From contig CANJJE010000006.1 in assembly GCA_947474755.1 (NCBI GenBank), positions 62,001-126,000 on the forward strand: a DNA stretch of 64,000 bases, given 5' to 3'. Positions 46,862-56,013 of the stretch are shown one piece after another. Made by a program: the position numbers and the translations under genes. Source of the DNA: Burkholderiales bacterium (GTDB lineage Bacteria > Pseudomonadota > Gammaproteobacteria > Burkholderiales > Burkholderiaceae_C). Numbering within the stretch: position 1 is the stretch's first letter; each line of letters opens with the position of its first letter. The notes under the pieces were generated by a model. The model searched no databases, had not been told where the DNA came from, and saw only the letters and a list, made by a program, of their open reading frames with translations.

Positions 46862-48295
46862 ATGACCTTCGGACAGTTCCTCTCCATCCTGCAGGCCCGC
46901 AAATGGGCAGCGCTGCTGGTGTTTTTTCTGGTGGTGGCCACCACGGCGGTGGTGAGCCTGTTGCTGCCCAAGCAGTACGACGCCAGAGCGAGCGTGGTGG
47001 TCGACATCAAGCCCGATCCGGTGTCGGCCATGGCCTTCCAGGGCATGGCCATGCCCAGCTTCATGGCCACGCAGGTCGACATCCTCACCAGCGACCGTGT
47101 GGCGCTGAGGGTGATCCGTGATCTGAAGCTGGCAGACAACCCCACCCTGCGCGAGCAGTGGCTGACCGAAGGCAAAGGCAAGGGCACCTTCGAGCAGTGG
47201 CTGATCGAGATCCTGAAGAGGTACCTCGACGTGAAGCCGTCTCGTGAAAGCAACGTCATCGAGATCTCCTACCGCTCGCCCGACCCGCGCTTTGCCGCTG
47301 GCCTGGCCAACGCCTTCGCGGAGGCCTTCATCGCCACCGCGCTGGAACTGCGGGTCGACCCGGCCAAGCAGTACAGCGCCTTCTTCGTTGGCCAGAGCAA
47401 GGATTCCCGCACGGCACTCGAGGTGGCGCAAGCCAGGCTGTCGGCCTTCCAGCGCGACAAGGGCATCATCGCCGCCGACGAACGGCTGGACGTCGAAAAC
47501 GCCCGGCTGGCCGAGCTGAGCAGCCAGCTGGTGCAGTTGCAGGCTGTTTCCAGTGAATCAGGCAGCCGCCAGCAACTGGCCCAGGGCGCCCAGGGTGATC
47601 GCATGCAAGAGGTGCTGAACAACCCGCTGATTGGTGGCCTGAAAGCCGACCTGACGCGCAATGAAGCCCGCCTGCAAGAGCTGAACAGCAAGTTCGGCGA
47701 AAACCACCCCCAGGTGGTCGAAGCCAAGGCCAACATCGCCGAGCTTCGCACCCGCATCGACGCCGAGGTCCGCAAGGTGACGGGCGGCGTGACGGTCACC
47801 AACACCATCAACAAGCAGCGCGAAGCCCAGGTCAAGCGCGAGCTGGAGGCCCAGCGCAGCAAGATGCTGCAGCTGAAGGCGGTGCGTGACGAGGGCCAGG
47901 TGCTCGTGCGCGAGGTCGAGAACGCGCAGCGCTCCTACGACAACGTGATGGCCCGCCTGAACCAGACCGCCATGGAAAGCCAGGCCAACCAGAGCTATGT
48001 GAACCTTCTCACCACAGCCCAGCCGCCTGCAGAGCACGCCAGCCCCAAGCTGCTGCTGAACATCCTGCTGTCGATGTTCATGGGCACGCTGCTGGCCGTG
48101 GGCGTGGCCCTGCTGCTGGAGCTGAGCAACCGCCGCGTGCGTGCGCCTGAAGACGTGATTGCCGCGCTGGGCCTGCCGGTACTGGGCGTGCTGCCCAAGC
48201 CCAATGCCAAGCGCTTCGTCGCGGGCAAGCACGCGCTGGCTCTGCAACAACGGGTGATCGGCCTGCCCGCCCCGCAAGCCAGCAACGGCGCCTGA
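46862..48295 (+). CDS. epsF: Chain-length determinant protein EpsF (Wzz-like)
   Basis: The 477-residue protein has the polysaccharide co-polymerase layout: a first transmembrane segment (about 17-38, AALLVFFLVVATTAVVSLLL), a long periplasmic part with predicted coiled coils (about 170-370, rich in Glu, Arg and Leu), and a second membrane segment (about 388-410). The C-terminal stretch has RAPEDVIAALGLPVLGVLPK, like the proline-rich region of Wzc/Wzz proteins. It would set polymer length together with EpsG. It is the third gene of the operon; epsG follows after 20 bases. Confidence 0.93.
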   Translation: MTFGQFLSILQARKWAALLVFFLVVATTAVVSLLLPKQYDARASVVVDIKPDPVSAMAFQGMAMPSFMATQVDILTSDRVALRVIRDLKLADNPTLREQWLTEGKGKGTFEQWLIEILKRYLDVKPSRESNVIEISYRSPDPRFAAGLANAFAEAFIATALELRVDPAKQYSAFFVGQSKDSRTALEVAQARLSAFQRDKGIIAADERLDVENARLAELSSQLVQLQAVSSESGSRQQLAQGAQGDRMQEVLNNPLIGGLKADLTRNEARLQELNSKFGENHPQVVEAKANIAELRTRIDAEVRKVTGGVTVTNTINKQREAQVKRELEAQRSKMLQLKAVRDEGQVLVREVENAQRSYDNVMARLNQTAMESQANQSYVNLLTTAQPPAEHASPKLLLNILLSMFMGTLLAVGVALLLELSNRRVRAPEDVIAALGLPVLGVLPKPNAKRFVAGKHALALQQRVIGLPAPQASNGA

Positions 48296-48315
48296 CTGCA
48301 CCAAGAGACAAACAC

Positions 48316-49218
48316 ATGGCCAACTCCAAGATACTCAGCACCGCCGAGGCCACCACTGTGGAGCCTCATCAGGTGACCGACGTGGCAGACCAGTCCATCG
48401 GCACCATCATTGCCGAAACCCGCAACCTCACCGCCGAACAAGTGGAAAAGGTGCTGGCGCACCAGAAGGCCAAGGGCATCCGCTTCGGCGAGGCGGCCAT
48501 CGCCCTGGGCTATGCCAGCAACGACGACGTGCTGTTCGCGCTGAGCCAGCAGTTCCACTACCCCTATGCCGCTGAAGGCCAGCGCAAGGCCAACCCCGAG
48601 CTGGTGGCGCTGAACCAGCCCTTCAGCGTGCAGGCCGAGAGCTTTCGCGCCATTCGCAGCCAGATCATCATGCGGCTGTTCAATGAAGGGCAGGAGCGGC
48701 ATGCCATCGCCGTGGTCAGCCCCGACAGCGGCGACGGCAAGACCTACTTTGCCGCCAACCTGGCGGTGACGCTGGCGCAATTGGGCGGCCGCACCCTGCT
48801 GGTAGATGCCGACCTGCGCGGCCCGCGCCAGCACGAGGTGTTCGGCATCGACAACAGCGCCGGCCTGTCGGGCATCCTGAGCGGCCGGGCCGAATCGAAG
48901 GTGATCCAGCAGGTGGCCGGCGTGCCCAGCCTGTTCGTGCTGCCAGTGGGCATCACCCCGCCCAACCCGCTGGAGCTGGTGGAACGCCCGGCCTTCGGCC
49001 TGCTGATCCGTGAGCTGCTGGGCAAGTTCGACCATGTGGTGGTGGACACGCCAGCGGCCCAGTACGGCAGCGATTACGCGGTGATTGCCGCGCGCTGCGG
49101 GGCGGCGCTGGTGATCGCCCGGCAGGGCAAGAGCGCAGTGGTGAGCCTGCAGGATCTGGTGGCCAACCTCGTCGAAACGCCGGCCAAGCTGGCGGGTGTG
49201 ATCGTCAACGAGTTCTGA
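48316..49218 (+). CDS. epsG: EpsG-type tyrosine kinase-like ATPase
   Basis: The 300-residue protein has a cytoplasmic ParA/Wzc-like P-loop domain, with the Walker A motif in VVSPDSGDGKTYFAANLAVT and Walker A' in LLVDADLRGPRQHEVFG. Further motifs are VLPVGITPPNPLELV and HVVVDTPAAQYGSDYAVIA (Walker B). An N-terminal extension (about 15-85) resembles a general secretion/GspE-type N-terminal domain (FGEAAIALGYASNDDVLFAL). No clear C-terminal tyrosine cluster is seen: the protein ends KLAGVIVNEF. It would regulate EpsF by phosphorylation or ATP binding. xrtB starts two bases after the stop. Confidence 0.91.
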   Translation: MANSKILSTAEATTVEPHQVTDVADQSIGTIIAETRNLTAEQVEKVLAHQKAKGIRFGEAAIALGYASNDDVLFALSQQFHYPYAAEGQRKANPELVALNQPFSVQAESFRAIRSQIIMRLFNEGQERHAIAVVSPDSGDGKTYFAANLAVTLAQLGGRTLLVDADLRGPRQHEVFGIDNSAGLSGILSGRAESKVIQQVAGVPSLFVLPVGITPPNPLELVERPAFGLLIRELLGKFDHVVVDTPAAQYGSDYAVIAARCGAALVIARQGKSAVVSLQDLVANLVETPAKLAGVIVNEF

Positions 49219-49220
49219 GC

Positions 49221-50147
49221 GTGGCCGCCGTGCAGCCCGACAGCAGCAGCCGCGCCACAGCACAAGCGCCCCAGCGGGTGCCGCTGCTGCCGGCAGGCGT
49301 CGACTTGTGGGTGCTCGGGCTGCTGGCACTGGGCTTTGCGCTGCTGTACGGCCCGGCCTACGTAGAGCTTTCAAAAACCGTCTGGGCCACCGACGAGCAG
49401 GGCCACGGCCCGATCATCCTGGCGGTGGCGGTGTGGTTGCTGTACCAGCAGCGCCACGCACTGGCTGCCGTGCCCACCAGGCCGGTGCCTGCACTCGGCT
49501 GGCCGCTGCTGGTGTTTGCGCTGCTGCTGTATGCGCTGGGCCGGTCGCAAGACATCATCATGTTTGCCGTTGGCTCACAGATCATCCTGCTGGTGGCGTT
49601 GTTGCTGCTGTTTCACAGCAAGGCCGGTTTGAAGGTGGTGTGGTTTCCGCTGTTCTTCCTGCTGTTCATGGTGCCGCTACCGGAGGCTTTGGTGGCTGCA
49701 GTGACGGCGCCATTGAAGAGCGCGGTGTCTGCCGTGTCCAGCAGCCTGCTGTATGACCTCGGCTACCCGGTGGGCCGCAGCGGCGTGATCATGACGGTGG
49801 GCCCCTACCAACTCCTGGTCGCCGATGCCTGCGCCGGGCTCAACAGCATGTTCACGCTCGAAGCGCTCGGCATGCTGTACATGAAATTGATGGGCTACAC
49901 CTCGCCTGCGCGCAACATCGCGCTGGCCATCCTGCTGGTGCCCACGGCGTTCCTGGCCAATATCGTGCGGGTGATGATTCTGGTGCTCGTGACCTACCAC
50001 TTTGGCGACGAGGCCGGGCAGGGCTTCGTGCACGGCTTTGCGGGCATGGTCTTGTTCCTGGTGGCGCTGATGCTCATGCTGGTGCTCGACAAGGTGCTGG
50101 GCCTGTTCATCCCCGCCCATCGCGCCAAACCCAGAGTGACCGCATGA
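49221..50147 (+). CDS. xrtB: Exosortase B
   Basis: Exosortases are integral membrane transpeptidase-like enzymes that process proteins ending in PEP-CTERM. The 308-residue protein has about eight transmembrane segments and the catalytic triad: C204 in ADACAGLNSM, R250 in FLANIVRVMILV and H271 in GQGFVHGFAGM. The N-terminal DEQGHGPIILAVAVWLLYQQ is typical of the family. The start is GTG, two bases after epsG, and the stop overlaps epsI by four bases. The presence of EpsD-EpsG upstream and EpsI downstream identifies the B subtype. A PEP-CTERM substrate lies about 6 kb upstream. Confidence 0.95.
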   Translation: MAAVQPDSSSRATAQAPQRVPLLPAGVDLWVLGLLALGFALLYGPAYVELSKTVWATDEQGHGPIILAVAVWLLYQQRHALAAVPTRPVPALGWPLLVFALLLYALGRSQDIIMFAVGSQIILLVALLLLFHSKAGLKVVWFPLFFLLFMVPLPEALVAAVTAPLKSAVSAVSSSLLYDLGYPVGRSGVIMTVGPYQLLVADACAGLNSMFTLEALGMLYMKLMGYTSPARNIALAILLVPTAFLANIVRVMILVLVTYHFGDEAGQGFVHGFAGMVLFLVALMLMLVLDKVLGLFIPAHRAKPRVTA

Positions 50148-50830
50148 CCATCACTCGCATTCACGCCGTCATCGCCTTCATCCTCATGGCCTGCGCCGTG
50201 GTCGGCGCCCAACTGTGGCGACCTACCGTGCACTTGACCGATACGCGGGCCAAGGTGGACCTGGAGCAGATGTTTCCGCGTGAGTTTGGCGACTGGAAGA
50301 TGGACGCGGCACTCCCGGTTCAACTTGTGGCACCCGATGTGCAGAAGTTACTGGACTCGATCTACAACCAGACGCTCAGCCGCACCTACGTCAACAGCCG
50401 AGGGCAGCGCATCATGCTTTCGGTTGCGTACGGCGGCGACCAGAGCGACGCGACCCGCGCCCATCGTCCCGAGGTGTGCTACCCGGCGCAGGGCTTCCAG
50501 ATCATCGCCAGCCAGACGGCGGTCATCCCCACCGCCACCCACGGCTTGCGGGTCAGGCAATTGGTCGCGAAGGCTGGCGGGCGCGTGGAGCCCATCAGCT
50601 ATTGGGTCATGGTCGGTGACTACGTGGTTCTCAGCGGTACCGAACAGAAACTGGCCCAGTTGCGCTACACCACCGGCGGCGTGGTGCCCGACGGCATGTT
50701 GGTCCGTGTTTCAAACATCGATGCCAACGCGGTGTCGGCTTATGGCCTGCACGGCCAATTCATCCAAGAGATGAGCGCTGCCATGACACCTGCGGTGACG
50801 TTGCGCGTGATGGGCTTCGGTGGTGTGTGA
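50144..50830 (+). CDS. epsI: EpsI family exosortase-associated protein
   Basis: The 228-residue protein has a short N-terminal membrane anchor (about 7-23, AVIAFILMACAVVGAQ) and a soluble part with the EpsI signature HRPEVCYPAQGFQI. EpsI proteins are fused to or encoded next to exosortases and are needed for exopolysaccharide production, though their activity is not known. It overlaps xrtB by four bases. The following gene, a Wzx-like flippase, begins 87 bases later. Confidence 0.92.
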   Translation: MTITRIHAVIAFILMACAVVGAQLWRPTVHLTDTRAKVDLEQMFPREFGDWKMDAALPVQLVAPDVQKLLDSIYNQTLSRTYVNSRGQRIMLSVAYGGDQSDATRAHRPEVCYPAQGFQIIASQTAVIPTATHGLRVRQLVAKAGGRVEPISYWVMVGDYVVLSGTEQKLAQLRYTTGGVVPDGMLVRVSNIDANAVSAYGLHGQFIQEMSAAMTPAVTLRVMGFGGV

Positions 50831-50917
50831 ACAGCAAGGAAAGTCGCCTGGTGCAGCGTCTGGTTTTCCAGTTGACACGTCGTGGTTCGCAGGGCCCGGT
50901 ATTGACCGCGCAAGCTG

Positions 50918-52426
50918 ATGAAGCACCTGGTGTCGCGCAGCGTGGGCGCACTTGCGTGGGCCTCGGGGGGAACAGCGGCTCGCATGCTGATGCAAATCGT
51001 TGCGCAGATCGTGCTCGCGCGGCTGTTGGGCCCGGAGCAGTACGGCATCTTCGCAATAGGCGCGATCGTCGTGGGGTTCAGCAATTTCTTGTCGGACGTC
51101 GGGTTGGCGTACGGGCTGATCCAAAAAGACAAGGTCGATGCAGACGACATCCGGTTCGTCGTCTGTTGGCAATGGATTCTTGGCGCGGCGGTTGCAGCCG
51201 CGGTGTGGTTCTCAAGCGGCTGGATAGCGGCGTCGTTTGGCGAGGCCCGGGCGCAATCCGTCATCGGTTGGCTGGCGGCCGTCTGCCTTCTCAACGCGCT
51301 GGCCGCTCCCGCACTGAACCTCCTGAAACGCGAACTCGACTTCAAGCGAATTCAACTGGCGGGTGCTGTTTCGTACTTCATCGGCTTCTTCGTGGTGGGT
51401 ATCCCGCTGGCCGTGAACGGCATGCAGGTGGGCGCGCTGGTCGCCGCTTGGTTGACACAGGCGACGTTGTTTCTTCTCTTCATCTTCGGCGCAGTTCGCC
51501 ATCCCTTGCGACCACTGCTTTGGTACCCCCAGGCGGCCGTGCAGTGGCGCTACGCCGTCAGTGTCTTGTCGACGAACATGCTGAACTGGTTGGTCGTCAA
51601 CACCGACCGGGCTATCGTTGCCCGTGCATTCGGGACCCACGATGTAGGCCTGTACGCGACCGCCTTCAACTTTGTCTACGCACCCGGGGCAGGTTTGGCC
51701 GGGGTTCTGCAGCCGGTGTTGTTCTCGGCTGCCTCACGCGTCGCGAACGACCGCAGCCGGCTCGCCAGCGCCTACTGCAGCGCGCTCGCCATGGTGTTCG
51801 TGACCGTCGTCCCCGCTTTTGCCACGGTGGCGGTGCTCTCAGCGCCACTGGTGTCCATGCTGTTTGGTCCAAAGTGGGCGGCAGCCGCGCCGCTTTGCGT
51901 ACCGCTGGCGCTGGCCATGCCGATGTTCGTGTTGCTCAGCATCAGCACACCGGTACTCTGGACCTGCGACCACATCACTCGCGAACTTCGGCTACAGCTC
52001 CCTGTGGTCGCACTCATGGTCGTGGCTGGTTTGGCAGCGGCACAGCACTCGCTGCTGGCCGTGGCCTGGGCGGTGTTTTGCGTCCACCTGTTGCGTGCCT
52101 TGGCCACCGTGTTGTTCGCGTCGAGGGCATGCGCGCTCTCGCTACCGACACTGCTCGTTTCGTTGCTTCGGCCGCTTGTGTGGGTGGCCGGTGTGATGGC
52201 AATGGTGCTGGCCGTTTCAGCTGCCGCGTCCGGGTTGGCCGCGCCAGTGCACATCGCGGTGACCGCAATGGCCGCCGTGGGGACTTGGCTGGGGCTGCCA
52301 TTTCTATTGCCATCGCTGGTAAGCGGCGATGCGAGACGGGGTTTCGGCATGTTGATCTCACGGCTGCCGCCCAGGCTTGCAAGTGCATTGGGTTACCTTG
52401 CGCCGCCGGACCGTGTGCCGGAATGA
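50918..52426 (+). CDS. Lipopolysaccharide/exopolysaccharide flippase (Wzx-like)
   Basis: The 502-residue membrane protein belongs to the MATE/MVF-type polysaccharide transporter family. It has about 12-14 hydrophobic segments; the first block, ARLLGPEQYGIFAIGAIVVG, is typical of Wzx, and FGTHDVGLYATAFNFVYAPG is the usual middle motif. It would flip lipid-linked repeat units to the periplasm for the polymerase encoded next. The long overlapping frame in another register at 50827-52521 is a shadow. No signal of transfer in codon use is evident, unlike the polymerase gene that follows. Confidence 0.9.
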   Translation: MKHLVSRSVGALAWASGGTAARMLMQIVAQIVLARLLGPEQYGIFAIGAIVVGFSNFLSDVGLAYGLIQKDKVDADDIRFVVCWQWILGAAVAAAVWFSSGWIAASFGEARAQSVIGWLAAVCLLNALAAPALNLLKRELDFKRIQLAGAVSYFIGFFVVGIPLAVNGMQVGALVAAWLTQATLFLLFIFGAVRHPLRPLLWYPQAAVQWRYAVSVLSTNMLNWLVVNTDRAIVARAFGTHDVGLYATAFNFVYAPGAGLAGVLQPVLFSAASRVANDRSRLASAYCSALAMVFVTVVPAFATVAVLSAPLVSMLFGPKWAAAAPLCVPLALAMPMFVLLSISTPVLWTCDHITRELRLQLPVVALMVVAGLAAAQHSLLAVAWAVFCVHLLRALATVLFASRACALSLPTLLVSLLRPLVWVAGVMAMVLAVSAAASGLAAPVHIAVTAMAAVGTWLGLPFLLPSLVSGDARRGFGMLISRLPPRLASALGYLAPPDRVPE

Positions 52427-52517
52427 CCACGCACGTTGTTTGCGAGTCTCAATGCGTCTTCCTGCAACTTGAGTCCAGCGCATGGCCGTGCTGGCTGCGT
52501 TTACGGAATGAATTGCA

Positions 52518-53960
52518 ATGAACTCGGGTGAACTCTTGGCCTTGGGCTACTACGGCCCGATCGTTCTTGCTGCCGCGCTTGCGCTCGTGCTTGTGCAGGG
52601 GGCCTTTCTTGCGATCGAGCAGCGCTATCCCCAGCGAACACTAGCTGTCGTGCCGGTCGCCATCTGCATTGGCATCGGCCTCAGCACACTCTTGTCGCGG
52701 AGGAACCTGACATTCGCAAGCGTAGACATTCGCTTGATTGCAAGCGAGGACGCTGGTGGTGCGTCCACCTTTTTGCGTGCGCTCACAGCGGTGATTTTGG
52801 CGGTTTGCCTTTCCAAGATAGTCGCACTGTTAATGAGGCGCAGGCTTCGGTCAGCGCCAAGGCTCGGCGGGCAGACCCTACTGCTCACGCTGCTCGCGTT
52901 CGTTTTTGCAACTCACGGACTTTCTGCTGCATTTGGTACTCATCCAGCTTTTGTTCATAACAGCTACTACCCCATTGCCGTATTCCTGGCCTTTTTTATG
53001 GCGCGTGGGGAAGATTTGTCGCCATTCCTAGACATGGTGAAGGGCTGCCTGCTAGTACTGATGATGGGTAGCCTACTAGCGGCAGTGTTCATGCCAGCGC
53101 TCGCTTTGCAGCCTGATTACGCTGGTTTGATTCCGGGCTTGAGCGTGCGACTTTGGGGGCTGGGTTCGCATGCCAATGCCATTGGGCCGCTGGCCTTGTT
53201 GTTGGCGCTCCTGCTGTACCTACGGCCATTTAAGACCGTATGGCTTCAGTACATGGCCTTTTCCACGCTCCTGACAGTCTTGGTGCTGGCGCAGTCGAAG
53301 ACTGTTTGGGCGGCTAGTTTCGTATGCTTGGCTTTATTGGCGCTCTATGGGCGCGGACGCGACACACAGGGACGGCTGAAGCCCGGCTACCTATTGGCCT
53401 TTCTGTTTGCGGTCCTTTGCTTCGCGTTGGTTGTGGTCGCAGCAGACACCGAACGTTTGGTAGCCAAGTTGACCACGAGCAAGTTGGGCGGTGATCTATT
53501 GACTTTGACGGGGCGGACAACTATCTGGTCTGAAGCGTGGAGTACTTGGCTCGGCAACTTCTGGTTTGGCTACGGTCCAGACGCCTGGGGGCCATTGCAC
53601 CGCACGCAGATTGGATTGCCTTTCGCCTTTCATGCCCACAATCAGTTGTTGCAAACTCTTTCGAGTGCCGGCTTCTTTGGGGGGTTGTTCCTGCTGGCTT
53701 ATTCAGGCTGCATGCTGCTGGCATCCTGGCGTGCCGCACGAATCACGCGTGGCGTGTCCTTAGCGGTTTGCCTTGTGGTTTTGGCAAGGGCTGTAAGCGA
53801 GGCACCTTTGGAAGTTAAAGGCCTCTTCAGTGGCGAGATTTTGCTTCACTTGACTTGGTTTGTTTTAGTGCTTTTACCCTATGCGAGTAGCGAGCGAATT
53901 GCGAAGGCTGCGCCCCCGACCTCGACAGCGCGTAGGTTTAACTCAGCGGTGCAAGTTTGA
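52518..53960 (+). CDS. O-antigen ligase / Wzy-like polymerase
   Basis: The 480-residue membrane protein has about 10-12 transmembrane helices and the Wzy_C pattern with FAFHAHNQLLQTLSSAGFFG near residues 370-390, where conserved His residues act in glycan transfer. It would polymerise repeat units in the periplasm or transfer glycan. The coding sequence has visibly lower GC, with more T-rich codons, than the flanking epsD-xrtB and GT genes, consistent with separate acquisition. The next gene, a GT2 enzyme, starts on a TTG that overlaps its stop. Confidence 0.88.
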   Translation: MNSGELLALGYYGPIVLAAALALVLVQGAFLAIEQRYPQRTLAVVPVAICIGIGLSTLLSRRNLTFASVDIRLIASEDAGGASTFLRALTAVILAVCLSKIVALLMRRRLRSAPRLGGQTLLLTLLAFVFATHGLSAAFGTHPAFVHNSYYPIAVFLAFFMARGEDLSPFLDMVKGCLLVLMMGSLLAAVFMPALALQPDYAGLIPGLSVRLWGLGSHANAIGPLALLLALLLYLRPFKTVWLQYMAFSTLLTVLVLAQSKTVWAASFVCLALLALYGRGRDTQGRLKPGYLLAFLFAVLCFALVVVAADTERLVAKLTTSKLGGDLLTLTGRTTIWSEAWSTWLGNFWFGYGPDAWGPLHRTQIGLPFAFHAHNQLLQTLSSAGFFGGLFLLAYSGCMLLASWRAARITRGVSLAVCLVVLARAVSEAPLEVKGLFSGEILLHLTWFVLVLLPYASSERIAKAAPPTSTARRFNSAVQV

Positions 53961-54706
53961 AATTCTCCGTCATCACCTGCTGCTGGAACAGCGAACCCTA
54001 CATCGCGCAGTGCACCGCCTCGGTTCAAGCACAGCAAGGCGTTGACCTGGAACATGTGTTTGTGGACGGTGGATCGACAGATGGCACGCTGCAGCGAATT
54101 CAGGCCTTGCCTGGCGCGGGGACAGGCGCAGTGCGCTGGGTGACCGACGTCCGGGGCGGCATCGCGCATGCAATGAATGTAGGGGTCAAACTGGCGAGTG
54201 GCGATGTCATCGCGCACTTGCATGGTGACGACTACTACTTGCATCCCGAAGTGCTGTCGATGGTAAAGAAGCGCATCGAACGCGATGGCAGCGACTGGCT
54301 CTTCGGGCGAATTGTTTCTGACATTGACGGCTGCCAGGTCCCCGAGTCCTTTCCGGTTCCCCGCGTTGACCCCCAACGCCTGCTTCGGAGGAATCTCATT
54401 CCGCACCCTGCCACATTTATCAGGCGTTCAGTGTTCGAGAAGCATGGCCTCTTTCGCGAGGACTACCGCCTGGCCATGGACTACGAGTTTTGGCTGCGCA
54501 TCCGTCAGCATTGTCGGTTCACACAAGTCGATGAGCCACTGGCTGCCTTTAGGGTGCACGCGGGCAGCGCCACCCACAAGAACCGCCGGGCCTCGTTTGA
54601 CGAGGACTTCCGCGCCAGGTTTCAGCACGGACCCTGGTGGATGTGGCCCGAGTTTGCGGCACGTTATGCGGTGCGGCGGTGGCGCGGGGAGGGCGGCCAT
54701 GGTTGA
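53957..54706 (+). CDS. Family 2 glycosyltransferase
   Basis: The 249-residue protein is a GT-A-fold transferase. It starts KFSVITCCWNSEPYIAQCTA and has FVDGGSTDGTLQRIQ and the DxD-like LHGDDYYLHPEV, where the metal and the sugar nucleotide bind; AMDYEFWLRIRQH follows with the catalytic aspartate. The start is TTG at 53957, overlapping the polymerase stop. Composition resembles the polymerase gene. A short frame overlaps its 3' end and looks like the remnant of another GT2 gene. Confidence 0.87.
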   Translation: MKFSVITCCWNSEPYIAQCTASVQAQQGVDLEHVFVDGGSTDGTLQRIQALPGAGTGAVRWVTDVRGGIAHAMNVGVKLASGDVIAHLHGDDYYLHPEVLSMVKKRIERDGSDWLFGRIVSDIDGCQVPESFPVPRVDPQRLLRRNLIPHPATFIRRSVFEKHGLFREDYRLAMDYEFWLRIRQHCRFTQVDEPLAAFRVHAGSATHKNRRASFDEDFRARFQHGPWWMWPEFAARYAVRRWRGEGGHG

Positions 54707-54854
54707 GCAAGCAGGGCTGCTTGTCACAGTCGGGGTTTGCACTATTCGTCGGCCTGCGGAACTGCAACTGACGATTACGCCGTCTAGGTTCCGATTGATT
54801 GATGACGGCAAGATCGAATACAAGTGCGACTGTGCGCATTGGTACCGTCTCTAG
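54699..54854 (+). pseudogene. Probable remnant of a second GT2 glycosyltransferase
   Basis: A 51-codon frame begins with an ATG eight bases before the end of the GT2 gene. Its start, LLVTVGVCTIRRPAELQLTI, resembles the beginning of a GT2 domain (consensus: hydrophobic strand, CTxxRP, then a helix), but it stops after SRFRLIDDGKIEYKC and the following residues, long before a DxD motif. The GT4 gene begins inside it. This fits a decayed or recombined gene rather than a functional small protein. Confidence 0.4.
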
Positions 54855-56013
54855 CGTGCCCGATTGGCGGCCCCAAGTGGTGCTGGTCTCCCATGGCTAC
54901 GAGCTCATCTACGAACGTGGCTTCTGCAACGGTGTCGCCGACGCGGGTGTCGATTGCACGCTTCTTGGGTCTGACCGCACCGACGTGGCCCGGCTGCGGC
55001 CCGGGGTGTCGGTGGTCAATCTGCGCGGTAGCCAGGCGCCGCAGCGCAGCCGCCTTTCGAAGCTGTTGAACCTCCTGCGCTACCACGCACGGCTGGTGCT
55101 GTATGTCGCCCGCAGACGACCGGTCGTGCATGTGTTCGGGTTGATACACCCGCCGGTGCTGGTGGGCGTCGTCGAAGGCTACATGTTCCGCTGGCTGGCG
55201 GCGCGCTACATCCTGACCGCTCATGACCTCATGCCTCACGACAAGCACGACGCGTGGCATCGGTGGGTGTTCGGCCTGTCATACCGGCTGGCTGACTGCG
55301 TGGTGGTACACACCGAGAAGATGCGCAGCGACATCGTGGCCATGCACGGTGTCGACCGCAGTCGGGTGGTGCTGATGGAGCACGGCATCGAGCCTTGGGA
55401 TGCCGCTGCAGCGTCCGCCCCTGTGCACTTGGCGGGCAAAGGTGACGAGGGTAACGAAGGCGACGTTTCTGGGCTTAGGCTGCTTTTCTTTGGCAAGGTG
55501 ATGCGCTACAAGGGGCTGGACGTCCTGCTGCAGGCTTTGGACGGTTTCGACCAGCCCTTCCAGTTGCGTATAGCCGGTGCCTGTCAGGACCCCGAGCTGA
55601 CGAAGGCGCTGGAAGCGGCCATCGCTGCCCACCCAGCCCGGTCGCAAATCCGCTGGGACAACCGCTACATCGAAGACACCGAGATCCCGGGGCTATTCGA
55701 CTGGGCCGACGTGACGGTGCTGCCCTACCGACACATCGATCAGAGCGGCATCCTGTTCCAGTCCCTGCGCTATGGCGTTCCAGTGCTGGCGGCAAGGGTG
55801 GGTGCGTTCGAAAGTTACGTGACGCCGACCATTGGCGAGACATTCGCCCCCGAAGATGCCGCCGGCTGCCGCGACGCACTGCTGCGGTTGTCGCAACGCC
55901 TTGGCGAGCTCGACCAGGCGTCCGTCATCCGCGCCGGCAGCCGCTGGGAATGGGGTCGAACCGCCCGTGCGCTGCTGCCCAGCTACCGTCTAGGCGACGG
56001 GAACACGGCATGA
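54802..56013 (+). CDS. Family 4 glycosyltransferase
   Basis: The 403-residue protein is a GT-B-fold retaining transferase. The N-terminal acceptor domain has VVLVSHGYELIYERGFCNGV, and VVHVFGLIHPPVLVGVVEGY follows. The C-terminal donor domain has LLFFGKVMRYKGLDVLLQAL and the GT4 donor motif LPYRHIDQSGILFQSLRYG. The start is uncertain: ATG at 54802 is chosen, but GTG at 54835 or 54856 is possible. Its stop overlaps the start of the GMC oxidoreductase gene (ATGA). Confidence 0.9.
   Translation: MTARSNTSATVRIGTVSSVPDWRPQVVLVSHGYELIYERGFCNGVADAGVDCTLLGSDRTDVARLRPGVSVVNLRGSQAPQRSRLSKLLNLLRYHARLVLYVARRRPVVHVFGLIHPPVLVGVVEGYMFRWLAARYILTAHDLMPHDKHDAWHRWVFGLSYRLADCVVVHTEKMRSDIVAMHGVDRSRVVLMEHGIEPWDAAAASAPVHLAGKGDEGNEGDVSGLRLLFFGKVMRYKGLDVLLQALDGFDQPFQLRIAGACQDPELTKALEAAIAAHPARSQIRWDNRYIEDTEIPGLFDWADVTVLPYRHIDQSGILFQSLRYGVPVLAARVGAFESYVTPTIGETFAPEDAAGCRDALLRLSQRLGELDQASVIRAGSRWEWGRTARALLPSYRLGDGNTA

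Noticed and set aside
50827-52521. A 564-codon plus-strand frame across the flippase gene
   Set aside because: The flippase frame has transmembrane segments and family motifs; this one is Arg/Gly-rich and overlaps its full length.
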